From: Ulota crispa
Lineage: Eukaryota > Streptophyta > Bryopsida > Orthotrichales > Orthotrichaceae
Assembly: GCA_963920765.1 (NCBI GenBank)
Contig: OY987246.1
Span: forward strand, 17,418,868 to 17,482,867
DNA: 64,000 bases
Direction of reading: 5' to 3'
Positions within the stretch are counted from its first letter, which is position 1, and every line of letters starts with the position of its first letter. Below the pieces are notes generated by a model, which did no database searches, was not told the DNA's origin, and saw nothing but the letters and a program-made list of their open reading frames with translations. The translations under genes and the position numbers were made by a program. Below, one piece after another: positions 34,772 to 47,400 of the stretch.

Positions 34772-35296
34772 CGCCCGCCTTGAACGCCTGATTCGATCAA
34801 ATGCGCCTCCTTCAAAACGAGCTGGCAGACCTAAACACCGACCAATTCCGCTGCTCAAATGGCCGAACTAACACCAACAGAACTTTAGTATCGTCTGCAG
34901 AAAGATTCAAATACTTCCGCAGGTACCGACCGACCTTCACAGGCGTTAATCAGTTTATCGATTGTAAGATTTTACGTTTGCTATTTATGATCAGGAAAAG
35001 GTTTGAGATGCGTGACCGCAAAGCAATGGAAAGCGCATGAGCTTCATGAATTTAGGTCCTGTCGACGCCAGTGGAGTAAAAAATTGAAGAGCGGCACCGC
35101 GTTTCACTCAGACCGTAGGTGTCGGCCAATGAAACAAGCGAGAGAGACGATGTTCTCAGTTCCCATTCTCTGATCTCACGTTCCCGCTGTTTGGTGAGTC
35201 CAGTGTATCAAGTGTTTGTTACGGCATTCGCATCGTTACTCGTCAAGGGGCACGTCATACTTGGATGATAAGTTTTCAGGGCCTCTCAGTATGTAT
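34772..35296 (-). promoter_or_regulatory. Upstream region of the thioesterase gene
   Basis: Moderately G+C-rich sequence upstream of the ATG at 34771. The short open frames on both strands here lack support. No promoter element clear enough to name. Confidence 0.3.
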
Positions 35297-35299
35297 TTA

Positions 35300-35624
35300 G
35301 AGCATCTCCACCAGTCCAAGTACTTTGAAAGTTTTTCATTTGTTTTGGCTGGCCCTCAAGTCCCTTGATCTTCACCCATGCTTTTCAAAAAGGTGGCTTT
35401 GCACTTCAAAATGTCTCATAAACAATCATTTGACCACTTAATAAGGAAAGAAGAGGATAAAGGTAGCTGAACTTAGGATGAATAGTGATGAATAGTGTCT
35501 TGAAGGGCCCTTGTTAGAAACTTAATAGTAATGGGAGGACAAAGTGTCTTGAGAGGGTTTTGAGAAGGCCCTAAGCAATTTTCATCCACTTTGAGCATGT
35601 TTTGAGGCACTAATGGAGATGCTA
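35300..35624. mobile_element. PIF/Harbinger-like MITE (325 bp)
   Basis: The termini GAGCATCTCCACCAGT and ACTAATGGAGATGCTA are inverted, with TTA on both sides (35297-35299 and 35625-35627). Its interior is an inverted copy of the element at 55207-55520 (ATGAATAGTG..CTTGAAGGGCCCTTG). A 3-bp TWA duplication is typical of PIF/Harbinger. Confidence 0.65.
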
Positions 35625-35627
35625 TTA

Positions 35628-38600
35628 GTTGCTCAATCTTAGTGCATGAAGCAATTGCCTTTGAATTTGCTATTCAATATTAGTTAAGAAAAATTTATTT
35701 TGCATTTAATTAGTGAGTGGTCAATTGATTATTTATGAGGCATATTGGATGCGCAAAGGTGGGGGACAAGAATTATGAGGGTTTTTCAAAATAGGTGTAA
35801 AATTTTAGCAAGTCAATTTGGAGAGCCAAGGTGCAAATACCTTTTGACTCTACATCAAAAGTTACATGATCCGTTCCTTAACATTTCGTCTAATCCTTGT
35901 TAACTCCTACTTGGTATTTCATAACATTTAGAAGCCTAAAGAGAGGTTGCCTTTCCCTCTCTTTAGGTATCATCCATGAACTTCATCCTGACACCAAAAA
36001 AAATTAATTAATTAATTAATTAATAATTTTTCTGACATGGCTGGTCCCCACATTGACTTATGTGCACTAAACTGAGCCTCTCTTTCATAAACTCTCTGAC
36101 AAATTCAGCCAAGTGTCCTCTTAGCTACTGATGGGTGTGGAATATTCCACACTCTTCAATTGGAAGGAGGGCAAGTCTGCTCAGTGCTACTAAATGTTAT
36201 GTTGGAAGAATGTAGATTTGGACCTCTTTAGGAAAATTAGCTTTTGACTAATATAGAACTTAAACAAAACATCCTCATTTTTCAAATTTCTTGATTCCTC
36301 GAGTTGAAACATGAATTGATCAACAACTCTGCACAAAAATCATCATATATCTGGTATTCAGGCATATGATGTTGACGAATAATACAAGAAAAACCCTTTT
36401 GTAAGCCATTTGCATGAATAAAACTTGATCAACATAATGATAGCAAGTAACTAGCAAAGTTGATTAGAATCCAACTATTGGACATGTATAATGTTGGATA
36501 TGCCACTCTATTCATTACTATTGTCTATAAACCAACCAAAAAAATTCCTAATTTCCCGTGCAAATTTGGACATAAATTGAAATTTGGTAATTACCACGGA
36601 ATTTATTTCTATTGGATTAATAGTCATTAGGTTCTAATTGTGATAATTTTTAATGCACTAAACAATATCTATTTTTCCGTCATTTTTTAAAGTTGATTTC
36701 AAAAATGAAAAGCTAGTGATGGAAGTGATACATACGTCTGTTATTTGAAATATGAGCTATGAGATAATCACAAATACGGGTTTCCAAATCCATGTTTGAT
36801 GAATGTTAGAAAGCAAACAAATAGTTTCAATCATTGATGGACAAAAAAACAAGTTTCACTATGCATAAGATTTTTTGATGTTCATTCAACATTCCAAAAC
36901 CAAATAATTGGTATTTAAGAGATTAAGCTTGAAACTGTTCCTCATAAGCTTTTAGGAGCCAAGAATTGTTGCCATCACCTCACTTTGAGTTCATCATGAA
37001 AAGTTAAAGCCAACTTGTAAAAATTTATTGTTCAACAAGTGCCTTGGATTCATACATTATAATTAGGAGATTTCAACAGTATTCATATTGTATTCTATCC
37101 CCAAAGGCATTTTAATAATCCACATTCTTTATACAACTCATGATAAGATAATTGGCAATTATTGATACATTTAAAGTGGTGAAATTTTCTAGAAGGATGT
37201 CAATATCAAATAACAATTTACATGGTTCACCAAAATTTACAGTACTACATGAGTGCAATGGTTTTACATTAGTGTAAAAAAGATGAAGTCTAAGATTGCA
37301 AAAGCTTTATCTTATAATTCCATAATGGCATGGTAATCAAAAGAAATGTTTTTACCTAGCTTGCCTTGCATCAAAAGAAGATAATGCAATCTTTTATGTA
37401 TAAGAAATATCTTTCAGAAATATGAGTGATTGACTCGCCATTTTTCCAAAAGTAGTCTTTAGTAGAATTAACAAATGTACAAAACAACTAAAAGAGCTCG
37501 GGCAAGACTTCCTTGGGAAAAATGTGCAAAGATAAATCAATCATGGTGATTTTGAATTTAAAAATGACCTAGTATTATTATTTAACTAAGGGTATATGTA
37601 CTTTAAAACCTAGATTAAATAAAAAGCAACTGTATAGGGGAATATAAAATGGGAACATTGAGAAAAAGGATAATTCTACAATTAAAAATGATAACAAAAT
37701 TTTAATATATTATTGGCCGACTATAAAAACTCCTAGAAGACAACCATGATGCACGGAGACCACCAAATTAAAAAAAAATCCATGCTTGAAATTGCATGAA
37801 ATTGCATGCAAGCCTACTTTTCAAATTTATATATAAAATAATATATTATAGAATCCTTGCCACATGTCTACAAGTTTATTTGAGGAACATTCATTCCCAA
37901 TTATAGGTTTCCAAACAATTGAATATGTTACCACCCAATGTACAAGGAGAGCCAAAAAATAGTAAAAAATGGGCCAAATAAAATGTGCAAAAATTAACCG
38001 GAATAAAAATCAACCAGCTAAAAATTGGCTAAATATTCAAAAAAATCTAATTATAGCGTAAGTATATAGGGAATAGCTGGTACATCCACTTAAGAACCGG
38101 ATGAAAATGAGAAATGCAAGCTTTTTGTCAAAGAAGCTCAAAATCTTCTAGCATACTATTACCACCAACTTCCCTTGTACACATCCACCATCATATTTAA
38201 TACTTTGTAACCACTACCAATTTAGCAATCACCACAATGAAGACCATGCCACCATCATTATACACTGAAGTTGATAATGATGTGGAATGTGAATCCAAAT
38301 GATTTTGAATTTTGAATTTGATGTAAGACATTATTTTTGAATATTTAGTCAAATGGAAAGGCTACGCTATCTCTAAACAAACTCAACATTAAACATCTAA
38401 TCTTGCAAATGTACATAAAGAAGTTGCATCACTTCATCAACAAAACAACACTTCATCAATAAAACAATTATAAGGGCATTTTGCACTCGATTCCAAATTC
38501 CAAATCGTAATGAGTACTCAAAATCTAGAGGTTGAAATTGAGACATGTGGTTTCACATCATGTTTCAATTCTCCAGTCCTAATTTGCTAAGGAATGCCTC

Positions 38601-38695
38601 TATGGTAGCATATTCTTGCTTTTGTGCTTGTGAAATTAATACGGGTCAATTTAGAATTGCTAAAATAAATAATGATCCCTAGAAGTCCTTAATCC
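35628..38695. other. A+T-rich intergenic DNA
   Basis: No gene or clear element over 3 kb; only an (AATT)n run at about 36001-36026. Confidence 0.35.
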
Positions 38696-38699
38696 TTAG

Positions 38700-38939
38700 C
38701 CCTTGAGCGCTCAAGGGGCCAGAATATGGCCTCTTGGTTTTGAAAAATTTCAAGGTTTGACTAGAATAATCTTTTCAATGGTATGATGTAAGGACATGTC
38801 TCTTTTTGTGGAGTTCCAAGCATATATTCCCTACCAATTGGTACGGTCAATTTATGTGGATTTCTTTCAAGTGAAAGTTTGATAGGAACGAATACCAAAT
38901 GGTTTGGGTTTTAGCAAACTTGTGCTGGGCGCTCAAGGG
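38700..38939. mobile_element. TTAA-family MITE (240 bp), left of a tandem pair
   Basis: The ends CCCTTGAGCGCTCAAGG and GGGCGCTCAAGGG are inverted. The right flank is TTAA (38940-38943) and the left flank is TTAG (38696-38699), one change from TTAA. It shares the right TTAA with the next element. Confidence 0.55.
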
Positions 38940-38943
38940 TTAA

Positions 38944-39291
38944 ACGTCTGCTAGGTAGTTGTGGCCTGCCCACACTGTAGCTTCAACAATGTGTTGATAA
39001 ATGGGCACCAATAGTATTGCTTCTTCAAAAATAAATAGAGCATTCCGACCTCATGAAAATTGCAATGAGGGTAGCTTGAGACGTGACACCATGATTCTAA
39101 ATTTTCTCACAATTTGGGTTACCTAAAAATATGAGCATATTTGATAAGATTGTTGTTTACCTTTTGTAGTGGATCATGTGTTTACAATCACTTTAGAATA
39201 AAAAAAACAAATGAAAAACGACTTTTTTCTATTGTACAGAATGTTTTTTCAAGGCCAGAGGACAAAAAATGTCCTCATGGGCATTTAGGGG
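38944..39291. mobile_element. TTAA-family MITE, right of the tandem pair
   Basis: It ends ..GTCCTCATGGGCATTTAGGGG|TTAA (39292-39295) and begins just after TTAA 38940-38943. The interior is an inverted copy of 62324-62674 (CACAATTTGGGTTAC, GGATCATGTGTTTACAATC). Confidence 0.5.
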
Positions 39292-39332
39292 TTAAAATCT
39301 TTTTTCTTGAATTTTTTTTAGTTTTAAAATAG

Positions 39333-39578
39333 GTTAGAAAGAAAACTCCAAAGGTCCTGAAGACTATTCCAGAATTAGTAGAGAAGGCACATCCCATTTT
39401 GGAGGAATGTTCTCGACGCATTTTTTTGGATACTCTTCAAACACGTGCCCAAGCCGCCCTAGATGTCCTTTTAGCGTTTCTCCCACTCCATATGTTTAAA
39501 ATCGACAAAACGAAAAAAAAAGCACTTCGTCAAAAAACAAAGTGCAATTTTGAACATAAGAGAGTGGGGTCCCTTTGA
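39333..39578 (+). other. Unassigned exon-like open frame (81 codons)
   Basis: After an acceptor-like AAAATAG, the plus strand reads VRKKTPKVLKTIPELVEKAH.. with normal amino-acid composition and less A+T than its flanks, to a TGA at 39576. No family recognised and no partner exon found; it may be a gene relic. Confidence 0.25.
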
Positions 39579-40283
39579 ACAAAACATTACGATTGTTCTT
39601 CTCCAAGGTAAGTTATAGCAAATAAATTTGTGCTTTCCTCTCCCAGATGTCAGAATCCATTTTCCTCAAAAAAACAAATGGACACCAGTTTTTACGTTGA
39701 TCCTGTTCCAGAGAACTGTTGCCATGTTAGGGCCTCGTTGAGATAATGGAGGCTTACCAACGGAAAAGTTGCTTTCGAAGCTATATAACCGATGAAATTT
39801 GACAAAATTGCATGCCCAGTGGAACCGAATCACAAATTCCTTGCTAATCTCCGATTTTCATTGCTCACACATTAAATCAGTAAGTTATTACATGTCTGAT
39901 GCGCATGAGGTTCACGAAACCTGTCAGTCGAGTTATCACACCTGTGTCTGATGTGAAACACACGTCATGATTAACTCTTCCACGAGTGCACTGCCATTCC
40001 TGGATTTATGACAAGAGGCAGAATTCAACAGGACAGATCTCAATACTGAGTTTCAAGCATTAATTGTCAGGTGAAAAGAACCGATTTTTTGTTTGATTTA
40101 TTTCCTATCAGAGGTGCAAAAAACCGTAAACGGTGAAATAGAGGAAAGTTGGATAATAAATTTAAAAAAAAACCAGATTCAGCAGTTCGGTGAAAAGAGG
40201 GCTCAATTCAGCAGTTGACTTCCAGATCCACGTAAAACAAAACAATGCTTTCTGATCAGAAATTGAAGGAAAAAATAGCTCAC

Positions 40284-40368
40284 CGGCTTCTGCCACGATG
40301 AGGAGGCAATCGCAAGAGACCTCGGATAATCTGCTCAGGATAGCCCGAAAAGCGGTCGAAGAAATCCA
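40284..40368 (-). other. Unassigned exon-like segment downstream of malate dehydrogenase
   Basis: On the minus strand a good acceptor (TCTTGACAG) and donor (CCG|GTGAGC) bracket 85 nt. One frame encodes DFFDRFSGYPEQIIRGLLRL.., which looks protein-like. I cannot identify it or join it to another exon. Confidence 0.25.
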
Positions 40369-40727
40369 CTGTCAAGACAAGCATGATTGGTGGAACTGTT
40401 TCTAAAGACCCACAATAACTAACATACGAACGCGACATACAGGAAGTAAAAAGTCGGAGAAGAAATCACTGACGGTAATGAGAAATCTGAATGATTTCTT
40501 TCAAGTGAAAAATAATCTCCACCAGGGCAAAGAGTGTTGGAATAACACTAGTAGGTGTCGACTGTATCAGCACTTATTATTCCTAAGGTACCGCCAAATG
40601 CCCTCACACACCACGCTAGGGGGCCTGGCTATTCAGACCAAAATCAGCAAAAATCACATATCCTACTCTTCTGAACAAAATTTGGGGTCCCCTTTGAAAG
40701 GAAGGTAAACGTAAGGGTGTAAAACTC

Positions 40728-43548
40728 TTAAACGGTGGCAGCTTGCTTGTTGGCAAACTGAACACCCTTCTCAATACTGCCCTTCAAATCAGATTTCAAT
40801 GCTTCCACAGCCTTCTTCTCGTACTCAGTGATGCCGTCCAAATCTTCGCCAATGATTTCCTCCACTCCCTTCTTTCCAAGTTTCACCGTCGTCGCAAAGA
40901 AAGGCAAGTCCGTTACCTGAACGACCAAACCAACCAGCCCAGGATCATGCTAAAGTAGGGGATACCAGGACCACTCGAGCCCTAATCCAACCTCTTAATG
41001 ACTGATCCCCATTACCAGCGGCACCTCAGCTATTCATACTCAGTTGACAGTCAATTAGCCTATTGAGTGTAAGCATACTTGGCTAAATGACAATGACCAT
41101 TGAGTTTGAATGGAATCAGGAAATGTTTACTGTATTCCCAATAGAGGTCTACCACCCCACGATTTGAGAGAGTTAAAAAAAAAAGCATATCGATAGATAA
41201 AAATTTGTAGAAGAGTCGGCACTAGAAATCAAAGTGATCTCTCCGGAGCACTATACTGATATCCCATTGAAGGTACACTCGCACATATTGGTTAATAAAA
41301 ATCCAAGCAATCATACAACAATGATCTCTCAACAAATGCACCAGAAAACCATCACAAGAAATCCAAGAGGTAAGCGTACCTCAGATTGGACATAAGCACA
41401 CTCGTAAACATCGGAATCGCCATCCAACGCCCTCATGCAAGACTCAGCAAATCTGGCAGCAGCATATGCCTGCCAACATGAAGTAGCCACGGGGTGATCA
41501 ATGGGATGCAAGGTTAAGACCACTGGTTCATTACAACGCGAGACATGATTTATTATAGTGAGCACCATCATAAGGTAGAGGATACTAAACTTGTGAAGGA
41601 CCTGATCCAGCCTCCTGTTGCCTGATTACTGTCGCCAACAGCAACTCGTCTTTTCCAATACACTTAGTTGACCTCAACTTCGCAAATTAGGTGGAAGTAT
41701 AACTTGGCTAAATGTATCAGACTACTCAATTTTGGATGAAAGAGGGATAACCTACTACCCCATCAAAAGCAGTCTAAAACCTCTAAACAGAAATGCTCGG
41801 AAGAGGGATTGGCTCTTGAATACAAAGTGCTCTTTCCGGAGCTCCTTTAATGAGAACAACATTTTAACAAGATCAGAAACCTCCACGTCAGCTACAATGC
41901 TTCAGTTGACGCAAAAATATATCCTCCACCATAGGTCACGTGATCAAGCATTATCTGTTCAGAAGGCTTACCATGGAAAGGGTAGCAGACCCTGCACCAG
42001 CCTTAGCCTCCACGACCTCAGTACCAGCATTTTGGATCCGCACAGTGAGCTCCTCGACTTCCTCAGGGGTGAACTCCACAGTGGGCTTGGCCTTCGACAG
42101 CAAGGGTAGAATGGTGACCCCAGCGTGTCCACCGATCACTGGAACGTTCACGTCAATCAGTCGCAAGTTCTTCTTCTGCGCTACAAACGTGTTCGCACGT
42201 ACCACATCCAATGTTGTCACACCGAAGACCTTCTTCGGGTCGTAGACACCTTTAGCCTTGAGAACCTCGGCGGCAATCGGGACGGTGGAGTTCACGGGGT
42301 TGCTGATAATGTTGATCAATGCCTGGCATGAGCAAAATATCAAAGTGATTACACTCAAAATCAAAATATCAAAGTGATTACACTCAAAATCAAAATATCA
42401 TGACCAAAAAAATAACCGGCAGCTATTCTACGCTATCATTGCCTATGGCCACGAATCACACTCAAACCAATGAAATATTGGGATCCCAGGGAATAAAAGT
42501 AAAGAAGATTGCGTGAAAAAAACTGACAAAATTCGGTGAAAGAAAACGTAAAACATGCGCACATAGACGACTTAAGCAATCGCTAACAATGCACTTGAAT
42601 CACGAGTTCCACCGCATTCGTCACATTATCACATGGCAAGAGAAAGCGTTACGAGTGACAATACTCAGATTGCGGAAGTGTAACTGTGTAGATTACATAC
42701 GTGAAGCATAATTGACTCACTATCAGGTGAACTACTTCCAAACAAAAAGAGCTTAATTTTACAATTAAAAAAGAAAGCAATGGTTGCCTTAAAAAAAACG
42801 TCGATGCCTTCATAAATGCGGCTCAAGTGCGAAAGATAACTGACTTACACCAGAGGCATTATCAGCAACAGCTTCAATAAGGCTACGAACAATTCCGGCG
42901 TTGATGTTGAACAGATCGTCGCGCGTCATGCCAGGCTTGCGAGGCACACCAGCGGGGATAATCACGAGGTCGACGTCCTTCAATGCGGCTGCCAACTCCG
43001 AGGCGCCAGTATACGCTGAAACCTGCCAAATGCAATCCAATCAATGCTTAAATGATAAACAAAATCCGGCAAACTACAAGCGGATTGCCTAAGAAGCGCC
43101 TAAGAAGCACCAACAGTGGGCCACCAACCTGTGCAGGTGTATTACAGTGGCTAAGATCCGCAGCTACGCCCTTGACATTCGCGATATCGTAGAGACGAAG
43201 TTCCGCCACGAGAGGCGACATCTTGATCAAAAGAGACAGAGGTTGGCCGATTCCGCCCGCGGCGCCTAAGACGGCCACCTTAAAAGTCGACGGTCCCGAT
43301 TTAGGAGCAGCAGCCGCGGCGGCGCCAGCGGATGAATCTGCGCGCACTTGCACGGGCATAGCTCGCATCGCGCCATCACTCTGCACAGATACACACCCGT
43401 TCCGTCTTGACACACTCACGCCTCGCAATCCAGAGGCCGCAGCGAATCCTAAGGAAACGCTCCTGCACGACGACGACGCAGTGGCGATGGAGCCGCGCAC
43501 GCCATTGGCAGCAGTGGTGGCGTGGAACGCAGTCGCCATGGTCGCCAT
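40728..43548 (-). CDS. MDH: Plastidial NAD-dependent malate dehydrogenase, 5 exons, 407 aa
   Basis: Exons (minus): 43129-43548, 42849-43022, 41972-42322, 41380-41469 and 40728-40916. All lie in phase 0 with GT-AG introns. The enzyme interconverts malate and oxaloacetate with NAD(H). Residues 1 to about 70 form a Ser/Ala/Arg-rich plastid transit peptide ([20 protein letters not shown] start, VQVRADSS near the cleavage region). The Rossmann motif [19 protein letters not shown] follows at about 91-109. Substrate-binding and catalytic motifs are [39 protein letters not shown] and IGGHAG (catalytic His). The C-terminus [14 protein letters not shown] matches plant plastidial NAD-MDH rather than the peroxisomal or mitochondrial forms. 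Arabidopsis plastid NAD-MDH is of similar size and is also known as a partner of the FtsH12/FtsHi plastid complex. The first of two in-frame ATGs (43548, 43539) was chosen. Confidence 0.95.
42335..42400. repeat. Short tandem duplication in a malate dehydrogenase intron
   Basis: Two copies of AAATATCAAAGTGATTACAC plus CAAAATC follow one another just upstream of exon 41972-42322. No effect on splice sites seen. Confidence 0.6.
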
Positions 43549-43920
43549 GGCTTTTGGTGTTAGATGGTTAAACCCTAACCAATCACGCGAGAAGAAAAGA
43601 AGGCTCGGGCAAAAGAGCTCGGGCTGTCTGCTGCAACTGCTGTGCTGGTCAAGCAAACCACAACGGCCTTTTCTAAACGACGGAGAGCTCGCAACTGATC
43701 AACGCCGGCGTGGCGACGGCAGGTACGCTGGCGTCGAATCTTTTGGAGGAGAGATCGAGGGGCGAGGACGACGCAGCCTCGGCTCTACCACCAATGCAAG
43801 GGCCTAGCCAGCCAACCTCGGTGTACCCAAAACCGCGCCCTAATCAAATCCGGGATACGCACGGTTCGAACTGCCTAATACCGTGCTTTGCGTCCCAAAA
43901 TGATCTTCCTATTGTAGATT
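43549..43920 (-). promoter_or_regulatory. 5' leader and promoter region of malate dehydrogenase
   Basis: G+C-rich compared with the flanks and contains AAACCCTAACC just upstream of the ATG, a telobox-like motif common in plant housekeeping leaders. The plus-strand frame 43223-43807 over this region is antisense shadow. Confidence 0.4.
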
Positions 43921-44198
43921 AAGCTTGAAAAGAACCATTTTTCAAAAAAAATTGGACATATGAATAGAGTTTGATGTCTCTTATTGTTCTGAAATTTTGA
44001 GTTTCAAATTAGTTTTCAAAGTGTGGTTTCAAAATGCTTGAAAATTGAATTTTTGAGGTATTTTTGAAAAGCATCAATGGCCACTCACTTGATGACATGG
44101 GATTTGTTAGCATGCCCATTAATTTAGACTATGTACAAGTGTTACTAGCTGCCTTCCTCCTCCAATAAGACGATCATTTTGGGACGGAGGAAATATTA

Positions 44199-44543
44199 GG
44201 GAAAATTTCATGGATGCCCCAAACGTTTGCATGAATTTACATAGATATGCTTGAAGTTTGCAATATTCATATAGATAACCTTGCTTTTTTAGAAATTGCA
44301 CAAATACCTTTGGACCATAATTTTTGAGTATTTATTTGTTGTGCTAGTGTTTTCTACATGACCAATGTTGACAAAGGGAATGCAATGAAACAAAAAAGAA
44401 GCAATGTTTGCACAAAGGAAGTAGGGAATTGACATGCACAACAAAACAAATGGCTAAAGTTTTGGTCCAAATATGTTTGTGGAATTTTTGAAAAAGCAAA
44501 AGTATCTATTTACAAACTTCAAAGGTATCCATGAAATTTTCCC
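44199..44543. mobile_element. PIF/Harbinger-like MITE (345 bp)
   Basis: The termini GGGAAAATTTCATGGATGCC and GGTATCCATGAAATTTTCCC are inverted, with TTA on each side (44196-44198 and 44544-44546). Same family as 56979-57266. The inner pairs TTTGTTGTGC.. / TGCACAACAAA continue the foldback. Confidence 0.75.
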
Positions 44544-44810
44544 TTAGTATTACTACTCTTATTTCTAAAAAAAATAGAAATAAAAAAATAACTATAAAAA
44601 AAGTGGAGTAATTTGCAGCTTTGATTATTTTTTGAAACTTGACAGAGGAATGACCTAATAGCATCTTGTGGGTGCACGTTTTGGTTGTTACTAAACGTAA
44701 TCAAACTTGTCTCGAGTAATTTACCACTACGTTGCCTCCACTATATAAGTTAAAAACATTTACCATGATGTGTCATCCATCTACACTTGTTGCTAACACC
44801 TTATTAAAAA

Positions 44811-44840
44811 CTAGTATACCCGTGTGTCCCCTAGACACAT
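44811..44840 (-). mobile_element. Helitron-type 3' terminus
   Basis: On the minus strand the sequence is a hairpin TGTGTCTAGGGGACACA, then CGGGTATA, then CTAG|T. That is the Helitron 3' layout. The 5' end was not located; a related hairpin (GTGTGTCCCATGGACACAC) lies at about 45113. Confidence 0.4.
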
Positions 44841-45536
44841 TTTGGCCACGCTTTATAATTACTTTCAAAGTATATCCGCATTCTTTAGGTTGTAAATTTT
44901 TCAAACTTTGTTAGGTTTGTAAATTTTCCAAATTTTGTTTTTCAATAGCAACAGTGCTTAGTTCACCCTTGGATATAAGTATCAAACATAGAATAACCAA
45001 AAATGCATGTGATTGATGTAACAGAAACATCCCTCCACTAAGCCTCTTCTATGCTTGTGATTACTGCACTAAGTTCCTTCTATGCTTGTGACTGTTGTAA
45101 GAAAAACCAGTGTGTCCCATGGACACACTGTGGGACAATGAAGTAGCACACGTGAGGACATGCTCACATAAAAGCCACTTTTGGTTAAGTAAGCTTGGTT
45201 ACAAAGGCCATTTCCATTCGTATGCAACTCTTTGCCAAACGTACCAAGGCCAGTTTGAACGACCCATACCAACTCTTTTCACATACTACCAAGACTTAAT
45301 ATCGATGCTCCGTTGCTGGAGCACTTTTGCAAACAAACTCAGTAGCACTCCTCTACTTTCTTCATCCGTATGGCCACTGCGCATAAAGCCCAAGCCAATC
45401 ATCAAAGCATCTCATCAAACTCACGCTATGCAGAGATTCTTCTCACCTTAGCCTTCAATGTTGTGTAAATGGACAACTATGAATATTTTATAGAGAAAGT
45501 GGGGTTCACAATGCATCAACAAAAAAAAGCCAAATC

Positions 45537-45722
45537 TCAACTAATCTCATCTGCATCAAATCCACCCATCTCCACCAAGATTTGATTGAGATTTTTTTTG
45601 GTGTAATCTTCCCACTGCTTACGGCTTCCTCCAACAACATTGATTTTGTCAATAAACACACAAAAAGGTCTCCCAAAACCTACTTTTAAATCATCAAACA
45701 CCTTGTGCTTTGCGGATGTGGC
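45537..45722 (-). pseudogene. Fragment of an FtsH11-like AAA metalloprotease gene
   Basis: The 61-codon minus-strand frame includes FGRPFCVFIDKINVVGGSRK followed by QWEDYTKKNLNQILVEMGGF. FtsH proteases have FIDEIDAVG followed, in the FtsH11 type, by xRKQWExHTKKTLxQLLVEMDGF. The Walker B acids are changed (IDEID to IDKIN) and the invariant MDGF reads MGGF. Stops bound the segment on both sides, so it is a decayed piece of nuclear DNA rather than a working ATPase exon. Confidence 0.6.
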
Positions 45723-47400
45723 CTAAAAAGCATTTTGTGTTTTTGGTTGCTTATGACATCTCAAGTGAAGGCTTATGAATGGGAGAGCTTTTAGCTTTTT
45801 AGATATGAAACGGGCTTTGATCTAATTCTTCTAGACCTTAAAAGCAAACTCACATGAATTAAATAGGTTCAATGCTAATCACATACTTGAGACGGTGTTA
45901 CTAGATTCATGATTCATGCTAAGATCTCATTCTCAACAACATCTCTTGCACAAACAAAGATGACATACACTTACACAACAATCTCATAAATAGCAAAAAA
46001 AAAAAAAAAAAACAACACATAATTCTCCACCAATCAAGTTTTGGTTATTTCCTTCAAGAATTGTTTGGACAATTGTTGCCTGTAATTCAACAAAATCCCT
46101 CAAAGAAACCAACTTTTATTTAAAGAAACGGTAAATAAATATAATGCACCTGCTACTGAAGCTTCCCGAGAATTTTGTGCAGAGTTGTGTGTGTTGCAAT
46201 GGGAAATTGCAATAGCCATCGCGTCCTCAACATTGGCCCACCAAGTTTCCGCTTGCCCCTAAACCCCACAAAAGCCTCACCACCAATTCAAAGAACTGTT
46301 TCCTCAAACCACATTGGCAAATTCTTGCATGCTTGTGCAAGCAGGTCAAGTAAGTCACTTGCTAAAGCAGCAACAACTGCTGCAAAGTTGCAATAGAAAT
46401 GACAATGCACCATTGATTGATCTTTGAAGCATCCCCAATTCTTGTAGAACCTTTGTGAAAACTAAGAGAAGTTAAACTTACTTGCTTGCTAGCAGGGTTG
46501 TCCTCCTCATCACCACTTCCACCATTTCCTTGTCTATATTGTCCTCCTTGTCATCCTCCTTGTAGAGCTTCAAATAAACTGTGATCCAAACCTTCATTTG
46601 AGCCCCTTAGAATAATTTCAAGAGTTCAATAACAACCTCGTTTGTAATGCTACGATAGCAATTCTATGATAGGAAGTACCAAACTCAAAAAGAAATGAAA
46701 AAAAAGGAGAGAGAGAGAGACTTTACCTCAAGGAGTTGCTGCAGAGACAACTCACTCCAAACTGCAATATATACAATTGCTTGTTGTCCTCCTCGTCATC
46801 CTACTTGTCATTGTCCCCAAAAAGCTTCCAAATCCTAATTTAGGCGTCTCAGTTTATTGCATATTTCTTCTTTTTTGAGCTACTCAAGTTCTCTCAAACC
46901 TCTGCTCAAAAAAGATCCTCCACAACAACAAAAATAGGAGCAGAAGGTAGAGGATTTGTAGGATTTGTTGGTGTTACCTGTGCCCGACAGGTTTTTCAGG
47001 GTTTTCCAACCCTATCAAGAAGTCACCGTTTCAGGTTACTCCTAGTAGCAAAGCTGCAAGCCCTTGGCGCATGCTTCCCTGAGGAGAGAGGTCGATGGCG
47101 TTGCGATTGAAGAGCTCCTGGAGTCCCGGTCATGGAAGTAGCAGAGTTGGTGTCGGACATTTCTAGTTACCAAGGGCAGACATATCTAGTAACCAGTAGT
47201 CGCCCCGTCAGAGGATTTCCAAGGACGCCCGGATGGTTCCTAAAACCCTAGCTCCGCATCACTAGCAAGCAAGTTGAGGAAGCTTACAGAGATCAATTCA
47301 TTGCAAAAGAATTGCGCCAAACCCTAATTGAGGCTCAAACCCTTGCTGCCACGTATCATTTTAGCTTATACCTTGGTCGAGTGACACGTACTTGTGCTTG
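45723..47400 (-). other. Possible remains of the rest of a minus-strand gene
   Basis: Between 46100 and 47350 the base composition rises and gene-like text appears on the minus strand. There is an ATG frame at about 47164 (MSDTNSATSMTGTPGALQSQ.., ending TGA at about 47027), an intron-bounded WSELSLQQLLE|gtaaag near 46760-46720, and CCTAATTGAGG / AAACCCTA motifs near 47330 as in plant leaders. I could not assemble an open reading frame. It may be the 5' part of the FtsH-like relic or an unrelated degenerate gene. Confidence 0.25.

Noticed and set aside
43223..43807. 194-aa plus-strand frame
   Set aside because: Antisense to malate dehydrogenase exon 1, which has the real domain content; the frame is open because of high G+C.
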